From: an uncultured Caulobacterales bacterium
GTDB taxonomy: Bacteria; Pseudomonadota; Alphaproteobacteria; Caulobacterales; Maricaulaceae
Length of the DNA: 64,000 bases
Assembly (NCBI GenBank): GCA_938009235.1
Contig: CALLIK010000002.1
Span: forward strand, 62,001-126,000
Direction: 5' to 3'
Part shown: piece by piece, positions 52,771 through 62,179 of the stretch
Layout of the letters: each line of letters opens with the position of its first letter
How positions within the stretch are numbered: the first letter of the stretch is position 1
Made by a program: the position numbers and the translations under genes
The notes under the pieces: generated by a model
What the model was told of the DNA's origin: nothing
What the model saw: only the letters and a program-made list of their open reading frames with translations
Database searches by the model: none

Positions 52771-53369
52771 CTCACCACATCATGGCCCGGCACAGTTCGG
52801 TGTCTCACCACCAAATGCTCAACCCCACCGTCTCTCGAACCAGATAGAGAGCGCTACCCTGTCCTAAGTCCGAAAGAACGAGATCAGTATGTCATACGTT
52901 TTGAATGCGGGGATGCTTCTCCTCACCTTTCAAACAACATACTGAAATTATAGGAGAGTTAGGATTTGAAAAGAGGGGCGGGTTTGATTTGAGGGTGGGG
53001 CAAGCTATTAACTGAGAGGCTTAAGCCGCCCAATTAAGTACACTTACGTTACTTCTCATATTGGGGAAGGAGAGCGCATCGAATCTACTTTATAAGGCAT
53101 AAGTCGTCGGGAATGTAGCTGTGTAGACGGCCAAATACGCCTGACACGTCCATGACATTGCATAAAAATGTGTCTAAATCCTTCAAATCACGCCCAACCT
53201 TTCACGGGTTTTCATCACTGCAAGTGGTGAAAGCGGGTTTAGGTATCGTTCCGCCCTGTTGCCTCATAAGTAGAGTACATCATCTTTTACGGTGAATAAG
53301 TAAGATGGCGACGAGGGTGTGACCTCGCCGCCTAACGCTAAACAAGCATAGATAGAAAGGACCCATCCA
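52771..53369. other. Intergenic region without a supported gene
   Basis: The region holds a 68-codon open frame without a start codon (52741-52947) and CAGTATGT (52885-52892) inverted at 52937-52944. A near-palindrome around TTTCATCACTGCAAGTGGTGAAAG lies near 53210-53235, perhaps in the leader or promoter of the UrcA gene. I see no convincing coding sequence. Confidence 0.5.
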
Positions 53370-53771
53370 ATGCTTATCAAACGAAAACACTTTATGGCCA
53401 CCAAGACTCGCGACGTCAAGAAATTGACCCGCTCTGCTCTCTCCATACTTGGCATTTGCACGGCGGCAATTGCGCCCGCAGCATTTGCTTCAGATTCTCT
53501 TCTGGTTGAAAAAACTGTGACGTTAAAGTTCCGACTTTCAGAGTTAAATACTGAGGGCGGCGATTATAAAATATATGCTAAAATGAAGAAGCGAGCGTCG
53601 TCCGTTTGCCGTGCTGATAGCAGTACATTGCGATACCTTGGTCAATCTAAAAAGGAATGCAATGATGATCTCATGGATAAATTTGTCAAAAGCGCTAATA
53701 TTGATGCTTTAACAACAATTCATCTGTCCCAAAAACCTGTGATTAAAACAGCGAAGCTTGCTCTTAATTAA
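53370..53771 (+). CDS. UrcA family protein
   Basis: The 133-residue precursor starts at ATG 53370, with AGAAAGGA 9 bp upstream; an internal ATG at 53394 is possible. A signal peptide ends near APAAFA-SDS. The mature part matches UrcA: KFRLSELNTEGGDYKIYAKMKKRASSVCR followed by a second Cys in KKECND, so a disulfide is likely. UrcA proteins are small exported proteins of Caulobacterales and sphingomonads with no defined function. An intrinsic terminator lies 61 bp downstream. Confidence 0.8.
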   Translation: MLIKRKHFMATKTRDVKKLTRSALSILGICTAAIAPAAFASDSLLVEKTVTLKFRLSELNTEGGDYKIYAKMKKRASSVCRADSSTLRYLGQSKKECNDDLMDKFVKSANIDALTTIHLSQKPVIKTAKLALN

Positions 53772-53832
53772 ACCAGTACATATCTAAGGTTCTATTTTCT
53801 CGAATGCCACAATCAAATAGGGCAACAGATAG

Positions 53833-53869
53833 CCGTCTTGCTTCATATGAAGGTGAGGCGGTTTTTTTT
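53833..53869 (+). terminator. Intrinsic terminator after the UrcA gene
   Basis: CCGTCT...CTTCATATGAAG...GAGGCGG forms a stem with a small internal loop and is followed by eight T. It is oriented for the plus strand. Confidence 0.75.
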
Positions 53870-54119
53870 GTTTTCCAGTTTTGCATTGATAGATGAAAAT
53901 CCTCCATGAATTTATCTGCAATTACTATCAAAACGGAGTGTCCTAAAATTGCTCCATTAAGGAGGTCGCACTGGATCTGTCCAATTCGACCAAATTTCGC
54001 CCCGTCTTTCACAGATTTAGTTTAAAACAGGACGTGTGAAAGGGTTTGGCTACCATTCGACTTCGATGCCTCATAACAAGACTACACAACATCAGCTTTC
54101 CCCGATGTTTACAACTTTA

Positions 54120-54168
54120 CAGCCCGGAGGCTGCTTTACTTCGGTAAAGCGCTCTGGGCTTTTTTTCT
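54120..54168 (+). terminator. Strong intrinsic terminator with no gene directly upstream
   Basis: AGCCC at the base pairs with GGGCT. The apical stem CTTTAC-TTCG-GTAAAG is perfect with a UUCG loop, and seven T follow. It is oriented plus, but 53870-54119 contains no gene and the UrcA transcript already has its own terminator. The 250 bp before it may therefore encode a small RNA. Confidence 0.85.
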
Positions 54169-54202
54169 CCCCATACATCAATCTGAGCGGCTAAAAATCG
54201 TC

Positions 54203-54787
54203 CTATTGAACAGGCGCTGCTAAATCGAACTCAGCTATAAACTCTCGGTTCTCGCGTCGTAATTCATAGGTCAGGGTCTTGTTCGCATCGAGGGTGAAGG
54301 ACCACACATTGGTGACTGAGGCATCTAGGCCGTTTTCGCGGAAATTATCTATCGACTCTTGATCGACTGGAAAGACAACATGTGTAGACGTACTGCTTGC
54401 TGCGGCCATGCCGCCATAATTCGTGACTGGATCAGGAGAGCCGTCTTTGAGCGTATGGGCGTGTTTAAACTCTAGAGCCCTGCCTTGTTCCATGATCTCT
54501 AGGGACCAGACGCGGCTTTTATCTGTGCCCACATCCAGAGCCATAGATGTCTTGTCAGGCGACACACAAGTTATGGGTCCAAGGGTCAGAATTTCTTTGC
54601 GCCAATCGTCGTCTTGCGGGTCCTGACTGATGACGCGACCTATAAATGTTTGTCCGCAGAGCGTCTGAACACTCGCGTGAAAACTCGATACGGGCGTCGC
54701 GTCCTGCGCATTTGAGCAAGCTGTTAGCGCGGCGACACAGCATATCAGTTTTACGTATTTTGAAATCTGCAACATATTAAACGTCAT
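54203..54787 (-). CDS. Hypothetical lipoprotein cotranscribed with the histidine kinase
   Basis: The 194-residue precursor has a lipobox LTACSN (Cys about residue 24). The mature protein contains LCGQTFIGRVISQDPQDDDWRKEIL and many short beta-strands, ending VWSFTLDANKTLTYELRRENREF, as in small beta-sandwich lipoproteins. No family is recognised. It starts three bases after the kinase stop, so it is translated from the same transcript and might sense or signal at the envelope for that kinase. This link is inferred from spacing only. Confidence 0.75.
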   Translation of the reverse strand: MTFNMLQISKYVKLICCVAALTACSNAQDATPVSSFHASVQTLCGQTFIGRVISQDPQDDDWRKEILTLGPITCVSPDKTSMALDVGTDKSRVWSLEIMEQGRALEFKHAHTLKDGSPDPVTNYGGMAAASSTSTHVVFPVDQESIDNFRENGLDASVTNVWSFTLDANKTLTYELRRENREFIAEFDLAAPVQ

Positions 54788-54790
54788 GAA

Positions 54791-57196
54791 TTATACAGCC
54801 TTGCGAATAAAAACAGCCCGCCCAGAATAGGCTTCCAGTTTTTCAATTAAATCACCCTGTTTTACAGGCTTCGTCAAGTAATCATCCATACCTGCCGCCA
54901 GACAATCTTCACGGTCATTTTTCAAGGCATGACCCGTCAATGCAATGACAGGAATCGGCTCTAGGTTATTTTCAGTTTCAAAAGCTCTAATCTGGCGGGT
55001 AGCTTCATGACCGTCCATCACAGGCATAGACACATCCATCACGATCAGCGGAAACCGCGCTGGGTCGGCTGTGTACATCTCAACCGCCTCTTGTCCATTA
55101 TGAGCGAAAACAGGTACAAAGGGAGCATCACCGAGCATGAGTTCTACCACGTCTCGGTTTAACGGGAAATCTTCTGCGACAAGAATTTCTTGCTTTCTGG
55201 CGACCAATGGCTTCGCCTCTGGTGCCATATCTTCGATGATGACCTCATCGCGAACTGTCGGGTTAGATATAACCCGCACGATTGTATCAAACAGACGGCG
55301 TTCTCGAACGGGTTTGATGAGGTAACAATCAATACCTATCTCTAGGAGGTCAGCCGTGGTCACGGGTTGATCACATGATGATAACATTATGATCTGCGGC
55401 GTTTTCAAACTCGGAGTCTGAGACACAAGCTGCGCGAACTCTTGCCCATTAATACCAGGCATAAGGAAATCGAGTAAGATCAAGTCATAAGGCTCGCCTG
55501 CCACCTGCGCTGCCCGAATAGCCGTCAGAGCATCAACGCCGTCCTTGGCTGTTTCAGTCTTAAGGCCCCACGATGTAAGTTGTTCGGTAAAGAGGGTGCG
55601 ATTGACCGTCATGTCGTCAACAATCAACACGCGCTTATCATTCAACAATGCACAGTCGAAAATTTCAGGCTTGGCATTTTTATCGATAGGTAGAGGCACT
55701 GTGAATCCAAAAGAGGAGCCCTCACCGAGTTTAGATTTCACGCGCATACGCCCGTCCATCATTTCGATGATATGTTTGGAAATTGTCAGTCCTAGCCCCG
55801 TTCCGCCGTAAACACGTGTCGTAGAGCCATCAGCTTGGGTGAACTTATCAAAAATTCTGTTCATTTTTTCAGGTGAAATCCCGATGCCCGTATCGGTGAC
55901 ATCTACGGTGCAAATCATCATGTCACGACTTGGTTGAAGATCGACATCAATCGTGATGTGTCCACTTTCAGTGAACTTCACAGCATTGCCCAGTAGGTTC
56001 GTAATGACTTGGCGAATACGCCCAGCATCCCCGATAAAGTGCTTCGGTAAGTCCGTTGGGTAATTGATAATCAACTCCACGGCCTTTTCTTGCGCCGTTG
56101 GTTGCAGCAATGATGTGACGTCATTGATGGAAGATTTCAGATCGAACGGAACTGGATCAATCTCAAAGGCCCCAGCTTCAATTTTCGAGAAATCAAGAAT
56201 GTCATTGATAATCGTCAACAGTGCAGATGCGGAACTATTGATAACAGAGACAAATTCACGTTGACGCTCACTAATTTCGGACCCTGCCAATAATTCCGCC
56301 ATACCCAAGATGCCGTTCATCGGCGTTCGGATTTCATGGCTCATATTCGCTAGGAATTCTGATTTGGCGCGCGATGCAGCAATCGCTTCATCTTTAGCTT
56401 GTTCCAATTCTTCAGATTGTCGTCTTTCGCGTGTTACATCTTTGACGAACGCTTCAATGCGGATGGCTTTACCTTTCGCGTCGCGAATAATTTCACCTGT
56501 CGTCCGCCCCCAAGTCTCCCCACCCTTGCGCGCCATCGTGCGGCAGACGACCTCAAACCTACCGTGAGTATTTACTGAATTACGTAGTGCCGCTTTATAT
56601 AAGTCGCGGTCCTCTGGAACTATGATAGATAGAAAGCCCTTAGTTTGAGCTTGTTTGACAAGTTTTTGACCAAAATGAAAATGAAGCGAGCGACTGAATG
56701 TGTAAACATTCGTCTCAATGTCTAAGAACCAATAGCCTGCGTGCCCTAAGGCCAAAGCTTTTTCGAGCAACTTATCTTTCTCAACGACTTCAGATACATT
56801 ATTTGCAATTGAGACTGTTTTTCCACACGACAACTTTTTTCTTACGAAGTTATGTGTCGTACCGTCGCCTAACATCATAAGCCGCACGGCTTCAGTGACA
56901 CCTGTTTGGTTACGACGCTTTTGCTCATCAGGAGACAAGGCTTGGTTTGCGATAATGTCTGGCGTGAGGAGACCGTTCTCCATCATAATTTCATGGCATT
57001 TGGAAAGAGGATCTCCTGGCTTAAGATGGTCTTTCGTCGTCTTGATATTCTTGTAAACGGAATCAGATATAAAAAGATAATTCATATCCTCATCAAGAAT
57101 GCTTACGCCTGACTCGAGCGTTGCGGCTAGTATGTTCAAATACTCAGTATTTTGGGCTGGCGTGTTCATTTCAGTCGTTTTATTTTTCTCTGTCAT
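54791..57196 (-). CDS. Hybrid sensor histidine kinase with two receiver domains
   Basis: The 801-residue protein is soluble and carries PAS-like sensor domains (about 20-260), HisKA with the H-box FLANMSHEIRTPMNGIL, and a HATPase_c domain (GRIRQVITNLLGNAVKFTESG; DTGIGISPEKM; GTGLGLTISKHIIEMM). Two receiver domains follow: phosphoacceptor Asp in LILLDFLMPG and in LIVMDVSMPVMDGHEA, each with the conserved Lys (LIKPV, LTKPV). No transmembrane segment is seen, so it probably senses a cytosolic signal. No Hpt or output domain is present; phosphate must pass on to a separate Hpt protein. A lipoprotein gene follows in the same operon. Confidence 0.93.
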   Translation of the reverse strand: MTEKNKTTEMNTPAQNTEYLNILAATLESGVSILDEDMNYLFISDSVYKNIKTTKDHLKPGDPLSKCHEIMMENGLLTPDIIANQALSPDEQKRRNQTGVTEAVRLMMLGDGTTHNFVRKKLSCGKTVSIANNVSEVVEKDKLLEKALALGHAGYWFLDIETNVYTFSRSLHFHFGQKLVKQAQTKGFLSIIVPEDRDLYKAALRNSVNTHGRFEVVCRTMARKGGETWGRTTGEIIRDAKGKAIRIEAFVKDVTRERRQSEELEQAKDEAIAASRAKSEFLANMSHEIRTPMNGILGMAELLAGSEISERQREFVSVINSSASALLTIINDILDFSKIEAGAFEIDPVPFDLKSSINDVTSLLQPTAQEKAVELIINYPTDLPKHFIGDAGRIRQVITNLLGNAVKFTESGHITIDVDLQPSRDMMICTVDVTDTGIGISPEKMNRIFDKFTQADGSTTRVYGGTGLGLTISKHIIEMMDGRMRVKSKLGEGSSFGFTVPLPIDKNAKPEIFDCALLNDKRVLIVDDMTVNRTLFTEQLTSWGLKTETAKDGVDALTAIRAAQVAGEPYDLILLDFLMPGINGQEFAQLVSQTPSLKTPQIIMLSSCDQPVTTADLLEIGIDCYLIKPVRERRLFDTIVRVISNPTVRDEVIIEDMAPEAKPLVARKQEILVAEDFPLNRDVVELMLGDAPFVPVFAHNGQEAVEMYTADPARFPLIVMDVSMPVMDGHEATRQIRAFETENNLEPIPVIALTGHALKNDREDCLAAGMDDYLTKPVKQGDLIEKLEAYSGRAVFIRKAV

Positions 57197-57271
57197 GTAC
57201 TTTACCCTGCCGATGCTTTGGCTTTCTTACGCGCGCGAGCAACTTGCACGCTTGAGGGTTAACAAATAGCC

Positions 57272-57307
57272 AAAAAAAACGGCCCACTACCAATAAGGCA
57301 GGGGCCG
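57272..57307 (-). terminator. Intrinsic terminator after the lysR gene
   Basis: On the minus strand CGGCCC pairs with GGGCCG and is followed by eight T. It lies about 230 bp beyond the lysR stop and 76 bp before the kinase start, separating the two units. The rest of 57197-57535 shows no supported gene. Confidence 0.75.
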
Positions 57308-57535
57308 GAAAAGTCTTCGCAATCCAATCGGGGAGAGTGAATGCGGTATGATCGCAGCGCAATCTGGAGGACATTGCTGCGTTCGTGATAGTTATATATG
57401 AATCTGCAGCCACATTCGGAACCCGCGCCCGCGCAACCGAGCTATGCTTATATGCATAGCAAAGCAGGGGATTTGAATAAATTGGTTCATCCCAACGTTA
57501 GAATCGGGCCGTTAACGTCAAAAATCGGCCTTATT

Positions 57536-58444
57536 TTAAGTTATTGGCCAATCGCGCGTCGCATCCGTCAAAAACTCTCGGAAAACTTTCGCCCGCATAG
57601 AGCCTCTCAATTCCGTCGGGTAAACGAAATAGAGATCAAAACTCTCTCCGCGCACGCTCGGTAAGACACGCACCAATCGTTTGGACAGGGCCGTCATATA
57701 GTCTGGAATACCGACAACCCCAATACCTGCCTCACCGGCACGCATGATGCCATGCAAATTATTCACGACGAGTGCAGGTTTACGAGCTGTTTCGCCTGCC
57801 TCATGCCCCACGTCCAACACCCAATTCGCGCTATGTAGGTTTTTAGGGTTCAGCGCTCCAAAGGCGACAATACGATGATTATCTAAATCACGGGCTGAGG
57901 TTGGCGCGCCGTAGTCAGAAAGATATTTGTGACTCGCATAAAGTGACTGCGTGATTTGCCCCAATTTTCGTTGAATCACATCACCCTGTGTGGAGGGCCA
58001 CGGACGCAAGGCACAATCCACGTCAAAGGCCGACAGATCATGCTCCGCGTCCTCAAGGATCAACTGAACGTCAATATCTGGATAGGCCTTCAAAAATTCT
58101 GGTAATACAGACGGCAGCCAATTTGACCCCAATGAAATCGGTGTCGATACGCGCAACACACCTTGCGGCTTTTGGCGACTATCGATGACGTGGCTTTGGA
58201 CACGCGCAATGCGTATGGCCACATCATCTGCGGTTTGAAACAAAATTTGCCCTTGTTCCGTTAACGTCAATCCACGCGCATGGCGGTGAAACAGAGGCAT
58301 GTTCAAATAATCTTCAAGCGCCGTAATCTGGCGTGACACCGCCGACTGAGAAATTCGCAACTTATCCGCCGCAGCGGTCAAGGACCCTTCTTGCCCTGCG
58401 GCATGAAAGGTTTTCAATTTATCCCAGTCGAGGGAGTGAGGCAT
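57536..58444 (-). CDS. LysR-family transcriptional regulator
   Basis: The 302-residue protein has the LysR winged helix (WDKLKTFHAAGQEGSLTAAADKLRISQSAVSRQITALEDYLNMPLFHRHARGLTLTEQG) and a periplasmic-binding-like effector domain. Its ATG immediately follows the trxB stop codon, with no bases between, so it is cotranscribed with thioredoxin reductase. A redox-linked role is plausible, but no conserved OxyR-type Cys pair is visible. Targets are unknown. Confidence 0.92.
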   Translation of the reverse strand: MPHSLDWDKLKTFHAAGQEGSLTAAADKLRISQSAVSRQITALEDYLNMPLFHRHARGLTLTEQGQILFQTADDVAIRIARVQSHVIDSRQKPQGVLRVSTPISLGSNWLPSVLPEFLKAYPDIDVQLILEDAEHDLSAFDVDCALRPWPSTQGDVIQRKLGQITQSLYASHKYLSDYGAPTSARDLDNHRIVAFGALNPKNLHSANWVLDVGHEAGETARKPALVVNNLHGIMRAGEAGIGVVGIPDYMTALSKRLVRVLPSVRGESFDLYFVYPTELRGSMRAKVFREFLTDATRDWPIT

Positions 58445-59410
58445 CTATTCCGCAGCCTCAGCAAGACCCGCTTCAACTTCTGTCAAATAACGCTCAGCTT
58501 CCAACGCACCCATACAGCCAAGTCCCGCCGCCGTCACAGCCTGACGCCAATCCTCATCCGACACATCACCCGCCGCAAATACGCCAGGAATATTCGTGGC
58601 CGTACTGTCGGCAGCCGTCGTAATATATCCGCCCTCATTCATAACAACGTGGCCCTTAAAGACATCTGTCGACGGCTTATGACCAATCGCGATAAAGACG
58701 CCATGCGTCTCGCGGTCAAAGGTCTCACCCGTTTTCATACTTTTGAGGCGTACGCCTGTGACGCCCAAGGGTTGATCATCACCCAAAATTTCGTCCAATG
58801 TTGTATCCCATAGGATTTCGACTTTTGGATTATCAAACAAACGCTTTTGCAAAATTTTCTCTGCGCGCAATGTATCACGGCGATGCACGAGTGTAACGCG
58901 AGAGGCAAAATTGGTGAGGAACAGCGCTTCTTCGACAGCCGTATTCCCGCCACCAATAACGACGACTTCTTTTTCGCGGTAGAAAAACCCATCGCAAGTC
59001 GCGCAGGCCGAAACCCCGAAGCCTTGGAATTTATCTTCGGACGGAAGGCCAAGCCATTTCGCCTGAGCGCCTGTCGCGATAATCACAGCATCCGCCGTGT
59101 AGCGCGTTCCGCTTTCACCGTTTAGCTTGAATGGGCGTTCAGAAAAATCGACATCCGTAATCATGTCTTCGTGGAAAGCTGTACCAAATTTCAGAGCATG
59201 CTCTTTGAACTTATCCATCAAATCAGGTCCCATAACTTCTGGGAAGCCCGGATAGTTTTCAACATCCGTCGTGATCGTCAACTGACCACCTGGTTGCGGA
59301 CCTGCAACAATGCCGGGCTCGAGCATGGCGCGCGCAGCGTAAACAGCCGCCGTATAACCCGCAGGGCCAGATCCGACGATAAGAACGCGGTGATGAATAG
59401 TCTCGGTCAT
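58445..59410 (-). CDS. trxB: Thioredoxin reductase
   Basis: ATG 59410 (MTETIHHRVLIVGSGPAGYTAAVYAA) is used; the longer frame adds 51 residues overlapping the neighbouring promoter. The 321-residue flavoenzyme has FAD motif GSGPAGYTAA, the redox-active CATCDGFFY, the NADPH motif VIGGGNTAVEEALFL and the C-terminal GVFAAGDVSD. It reduces thioredoxin with NADPH. It is directly followed by lysR in one operon. Its start is divergent from the ThuA-like lipoprotein gene. Confidence 0.95.
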   Translation of the reverse strand: MTETIHHRVLIVGSGPAGYTAAVYAARAMLEPGIVAGPQPGGQLTITTDVENYPGFPEVMGPDLMDKFKEHALKFGTAFHEDMITDVDFSERPFKLNGESGTRYTADAVIIATGAQAKWLGLPSEDKFQGFGVSACATCDGFFYREKEVVVIGGGNTAVEEALFLTNFASRVTLVHRRDTLRAEKILQKRLFDNPKVEILWDTTLDEILGDDQPLGVTGVRLKSMKTGETFDRETHGVFIAIGHKPSTDVFKGHVVMNEGGYITTAADSTATNIPGVFAAGDVSDEDWRQAVTAAGLGCMGALEAERYLTEVEAGLAEAAE

Positions 59411-59547
59411 GTGGGTATCACTCTTAAAATAAATCTTATCCTGAATGTAGGCACGAGCTGCGCTGTCCGCAACAGGGTAGGCCATCACGCCTGTGGGGTA
59501 TTTACGTGAGCATAGAGGGTGTGCGAAAGGTCTGGCAGGATAAATGT

Positions 59548-60429
59548 ATGAAACATATGACACGTAAATGCCTCGCCCTGCTCACGAGCCTCGCTTTGAT
59601 GGCCTGTGCACCGCAGTCCGATATACAGACGAACACAAATCTAGTCACAGAGAACACCGCTGCCCCTAAATTCAAATGGCCACGAAGTTATGACTATATG
59701 GCTGAGGACGCGACTCTCGTTTTTTCCGCCACATCAAATTGGCGACACGACAGCGGTATCGCGGGTGCTCACGCATTTTGGGCGCGCGAGTCAGATACAA
59801 ATGGAACAGGCCTTTTCATCACAGAGGACGCACGTGTTTTCTCAGGCGCTAACCTCGTCAAATTTGATGTCGTCATTTTAAACTCTGTTACGGGACCCGT
59901 TTTATCAGATGATCAGCAAGCTGCACTCCAACGTTTCGTCGAAGCGGGCGGAGGATTAATTGCCCAACACGCGACAGGCGATAGTAGCTTGGCCAAAGAC
60001 TGGCCGTGGTGGGAAACGCAACTCGGCACTAAATTTGTCAGTCATCCTGCGGACCCTCAATTCCAAACCGCAGATGTCGTAACATTAGCCTCCGACCATC
60101 CCGTCATGGCAGGCCTCGGCGAGAAATTCTCACATACTGATGAATGGTATACATTTAACTCCCCTGTGGACGGCAACGTCATTGTCCTCGCAGGGCTAGA
60201 TGAAAGCACCTATTCCCCAATTAATAAGATATACGGCGTTGAAGACCTGCGCATGGGACCAAAGCCATCAGATCATCCTATCGTCTGGGCCAAATGCCCG
60301 AGTAGTGGCAAAGTCATCTACTCAGCCCTCGGCCACAAAACTGACAGCTATGACAACACGGTCCATCAAACTCTGCTTCGAAATGCAATGGCATGGGTCC
60401 GCAGCGAAGGCGGTCATGGCTGCCCGTAA
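59548..60429 (+). CDS. ThuA-domain lipoprotein
   Basis: From ATG 59548 (MKHMTRKCLALLTSLALMACAPQ, AGGA 7 bp upstream) the 293-residue precursor has a lipobox LMACA. The mature part is a ThuA domain, a class I glutamine amidotransferase-like fold: TLVFSATSNWRHDSG, VVILNSVTG, FVEAGGGLIAQHATGD and the C-terminal GKVIYSALGHKTDSYD. ThuA proteins occur with sugar or trehalose utilisation genes, but the biochemical role is not settled. Here it stands alone. A GTG at 59506 would add a leader without family match. Confidence 0.85.
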   Translation: MKHMTRKCLALLTSLALMACAPQSDIQTNTNLVTENTAAPKFKWPRSYDYMAEDATLVFSATSNWRHDSGIAGAHAFWARESDTNGTGLFITEDARVFSGANLVKFDVVILNSVTGPVLSDDQQAALQRFVEAGGGLIAQHATGDSSLAKDWPWWETQLGTKFVSHPADPQFQTADVVTLASDHPVMAGLGEKFSHTDEWYTFNSPVDGNVIVLAGLDESTYSPINKIYGVEDLRMGPKPSDHPIVWAKCPSSGKVIYSALGHKTDSYDNTVHQTLLRNAMAWVRSEGGHGCP

Positions 60430-60492
60430 GGTTTAATTTAGGGCGCGATAAGACTTATTCATCGCAGAATAAAAGCAACTCAATAAATACAA

Positions 60493-61470
60493 TCAACTTC
60501 GTGCGCCATACCGTTCCCAAAACAAGCCCGCGACACGCGCTGTTTCGTTCAATGGCTCATAATCCGAGCCATTGCTCTGTCCCGCATAGGTCACAACGCC
60601 GCAGCGCGTCTTAAGAGCATCGTAGAGCGTTTGAAACTTCCCGTGAGAGCCATCCTTTAATTTTGAGGCCATTGGCAAGCGGGACACAGGCTTGCCTGTA
60701 GCGCAGGCTTCAGTCAGCATATTCGTGCTGTCTTCTGTCACGAGGATAAGGTCAGCCCCGCCAAGAAACGCAAAATACGGATTAGGCCCCTCCCCTGTAT
60801 GCAGCCAAACATTTGGATGGTCAGACGCGAATTGTTTCCACGCGAGCGCAGCAAAATCAGGCGTGCGCCGAGAGGTCGTGATCAACAAAGATTGCCCCGC
60901 CGCCCTGAGAGTTTCGGCCGCCGAAAGATGCGAAACATGACTATCTTGATCTAAGATATGGGTTTTAGACGCGCCGCCAATTAAGAGCGCCGCGCGCGGC
61001 ATCGGAAGGGTGGACAGCCCTTCTGCAAAATTCAAAGTCTCGCCGATGATTTTATTATCTGTCACCCGATTAGGCGACCCAATCATCGAGATAACATTCG
61101 CTCCCTGCACACCATCATGTTCAGGCGCGATCACGAGATCAAAATTATCAACCGCCACGCGCGGGTCTTGCACATAGGCGGTGAAAACATCTGGACGCTT
61201 GCGTTTCAGGTGCATCAGCGCGGCAATCGCTTGCCGGCCGCAGCCAATCGCAATGTCGCACGCGGGTAAATCAAATGACGCCAATCGCAATTGCGCCTTT
61301 GGCGGCAATGCAGTCAAAGGTTTGGCGTGATTTATATGATGTGTACGGAGCGTAAGAGGCCGCAATAGAGCCAAGCTCTCCGCCAAGCCAAGAGCCTGAT
61401 TTTCAATCCCGCGACGCCCGTCTGATATGACAAGGCAACGCAGCGGCTGAGGTGCCGCCTGCGCCGTCAT
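60493..61470 (-). CDS. ELM1 family (GT-B-like) protein
   Basis: The 325-residue protein matches the alphaproteobacterial family related to mitochondrial fission protein ELM1: ISDGRRGIENQALGLAE, GCGRQAIAAL, AYVQDPRV, FDLVIAPEHDG, LIGGASKTH, and VTEDSTNMLTEACATGKPV in the C-terminal sugar-nucleotide-like region. The fold suggests a glycosyltransferase-like protein, perhaps in envelope glycan synthesis; activity is not established. Its ATG overlaps the greA stop (TAATG), so the two genes are translationally coupled. Confidence 0.88.
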   Translation of the reverse strand: MTAQAAPQPLRCLVISDGRRGIENQALGLAESLALLRPLTLRTHHINHAKPLTALPPKAQLRLASFDLPACDIAIGCGRQAIAALMHLKRKRPDVFTAYVQDPRVAVDNFDLVIAPEHDGVQGANVISMIGSPNRVTDNKIIGETLNFAEGLSTLPMPRAALLIGGASKTHILDQDSHVSHLSAAETLRAAGQSLLITTSRRTPDFAALAWKQFASDHPNVWLHTGEGPNPYFAFLGGADLILVTEDSTNMLTEACATGKPVSRLPMASKLKDGSHGKFQTLYDALKTRCGVVTYAGQSNGSDYEPLNETARVAGLFWERYGARS

Positions 61471-61943
61471 TATTTGTAGTAAACTTCCAGAATTTCGTAA
61501 GCCTTCGATCCACCCGGCGCGAGGACTTCAATTCCGTCGCCGACTTCTTTTGTGATCATGGCACGCGCGATTGGGGAGGTGATGGAGATTTTTCCGTCTT
61601 TCACATTCGCTTCGTCTTCGCCTACGATTTGATACGTGCTTTCTTCGTCCGTATCTTCATTGATGATTTTAACTGTCGCACCAAAGCGAACGACTTCGCC
61701 CGACATTGATGTTGGATCGATAACCTGCGCGAGAGACAGTTTGCTTTCCAGCTCTTGAATGCGGCCTTCAATGAAGCCCTGCTTTTCTTTTGCTGCGTGA
61801 TATTCAGCGTTCTCTTTCAAATCACCATGATCGCGCGCGACCGAAATCGCATTGATAATCTCAGGACGCTCAACGGATTTGAGGTGTTTAAGTTCTGTTT
61901 CGAGCGCGGCATGGCCGTGAACTGTCATCGGAAATTTTTGCAT
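61470..61943 (-). CDS. greA: Transcription elongation factor GreA
   Basis: The 157-residue protein has the coiled-coil N-terminal domain with the acidic tip [18 protein letters not shown] and the C-terminal FKBP-like domain with VGEDEAN and [18 protein letters not shown]. GreA binds the secondary channel of RNA polymerase and stimulates cleavage of backtracked RNA. It begins the greA-ELM1 operon. The start [18 protein letters not shown] is family-typical. Confidence 0.96.
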   Translation of the reverse strand: MQKFPMTVHGHAALETELKHLKSVERPEIINAISVARDHGDLKENAEYHAAKEKQGFIEGRIQELESKLSLAQVIDPTSMSGEVVRFGATVKIINEDTDEESTYQIVGEDEANVKDGKISITSPIARAMITKEVGDGIEVLAPGGSKAYEILEVYYK

Positions 61944-62096
61944 AATGAAGTCGATCTCAGCATGAAATTTATAAGACGCAAGCAGATAGGGGCAAAAACA
62001 GGGTCGTCAAGATAAAAAATGCGCTAGACGCCCCAGCATTCCACCTAATCTAGGTAAAAACCCTGCATTTAGTCAGGCGTAAGATGGCTTTTTCCA

Positions 62097-62129
62097 ATAA
62101 AAAAGCGGCAGGGGTGCCACCCTGCCGCT
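62097..62129 (-). terminator. Intrinsic terminator of the carB-lipoprotein unit
   Basis: AGCGGCAGGG and CCCTGCCGCT form a near-perfect 10-bp stem, followed on the minus strand by a T run. It lies about 50 bp after the stop of the lipoprotein gene. Confidence 0.88.
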
Positions 62130-62179
62130 ACAAGTCTTTGTCAATTCAAAGGAGACGAAAATCTAAAGACTTAAATAAT

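Noticed and set aside
52741-52947. 68-codon open frame downstream of dapD
   Set aside because: It has no start codon or ribosome binding site, and its translation shows no recognisable motif.
57180-57413. 77-codon minus-strand frame upstream of the histidine kinase
   Set aside because: It overlaps the kinase start and a terminator hairpin and has no family features.
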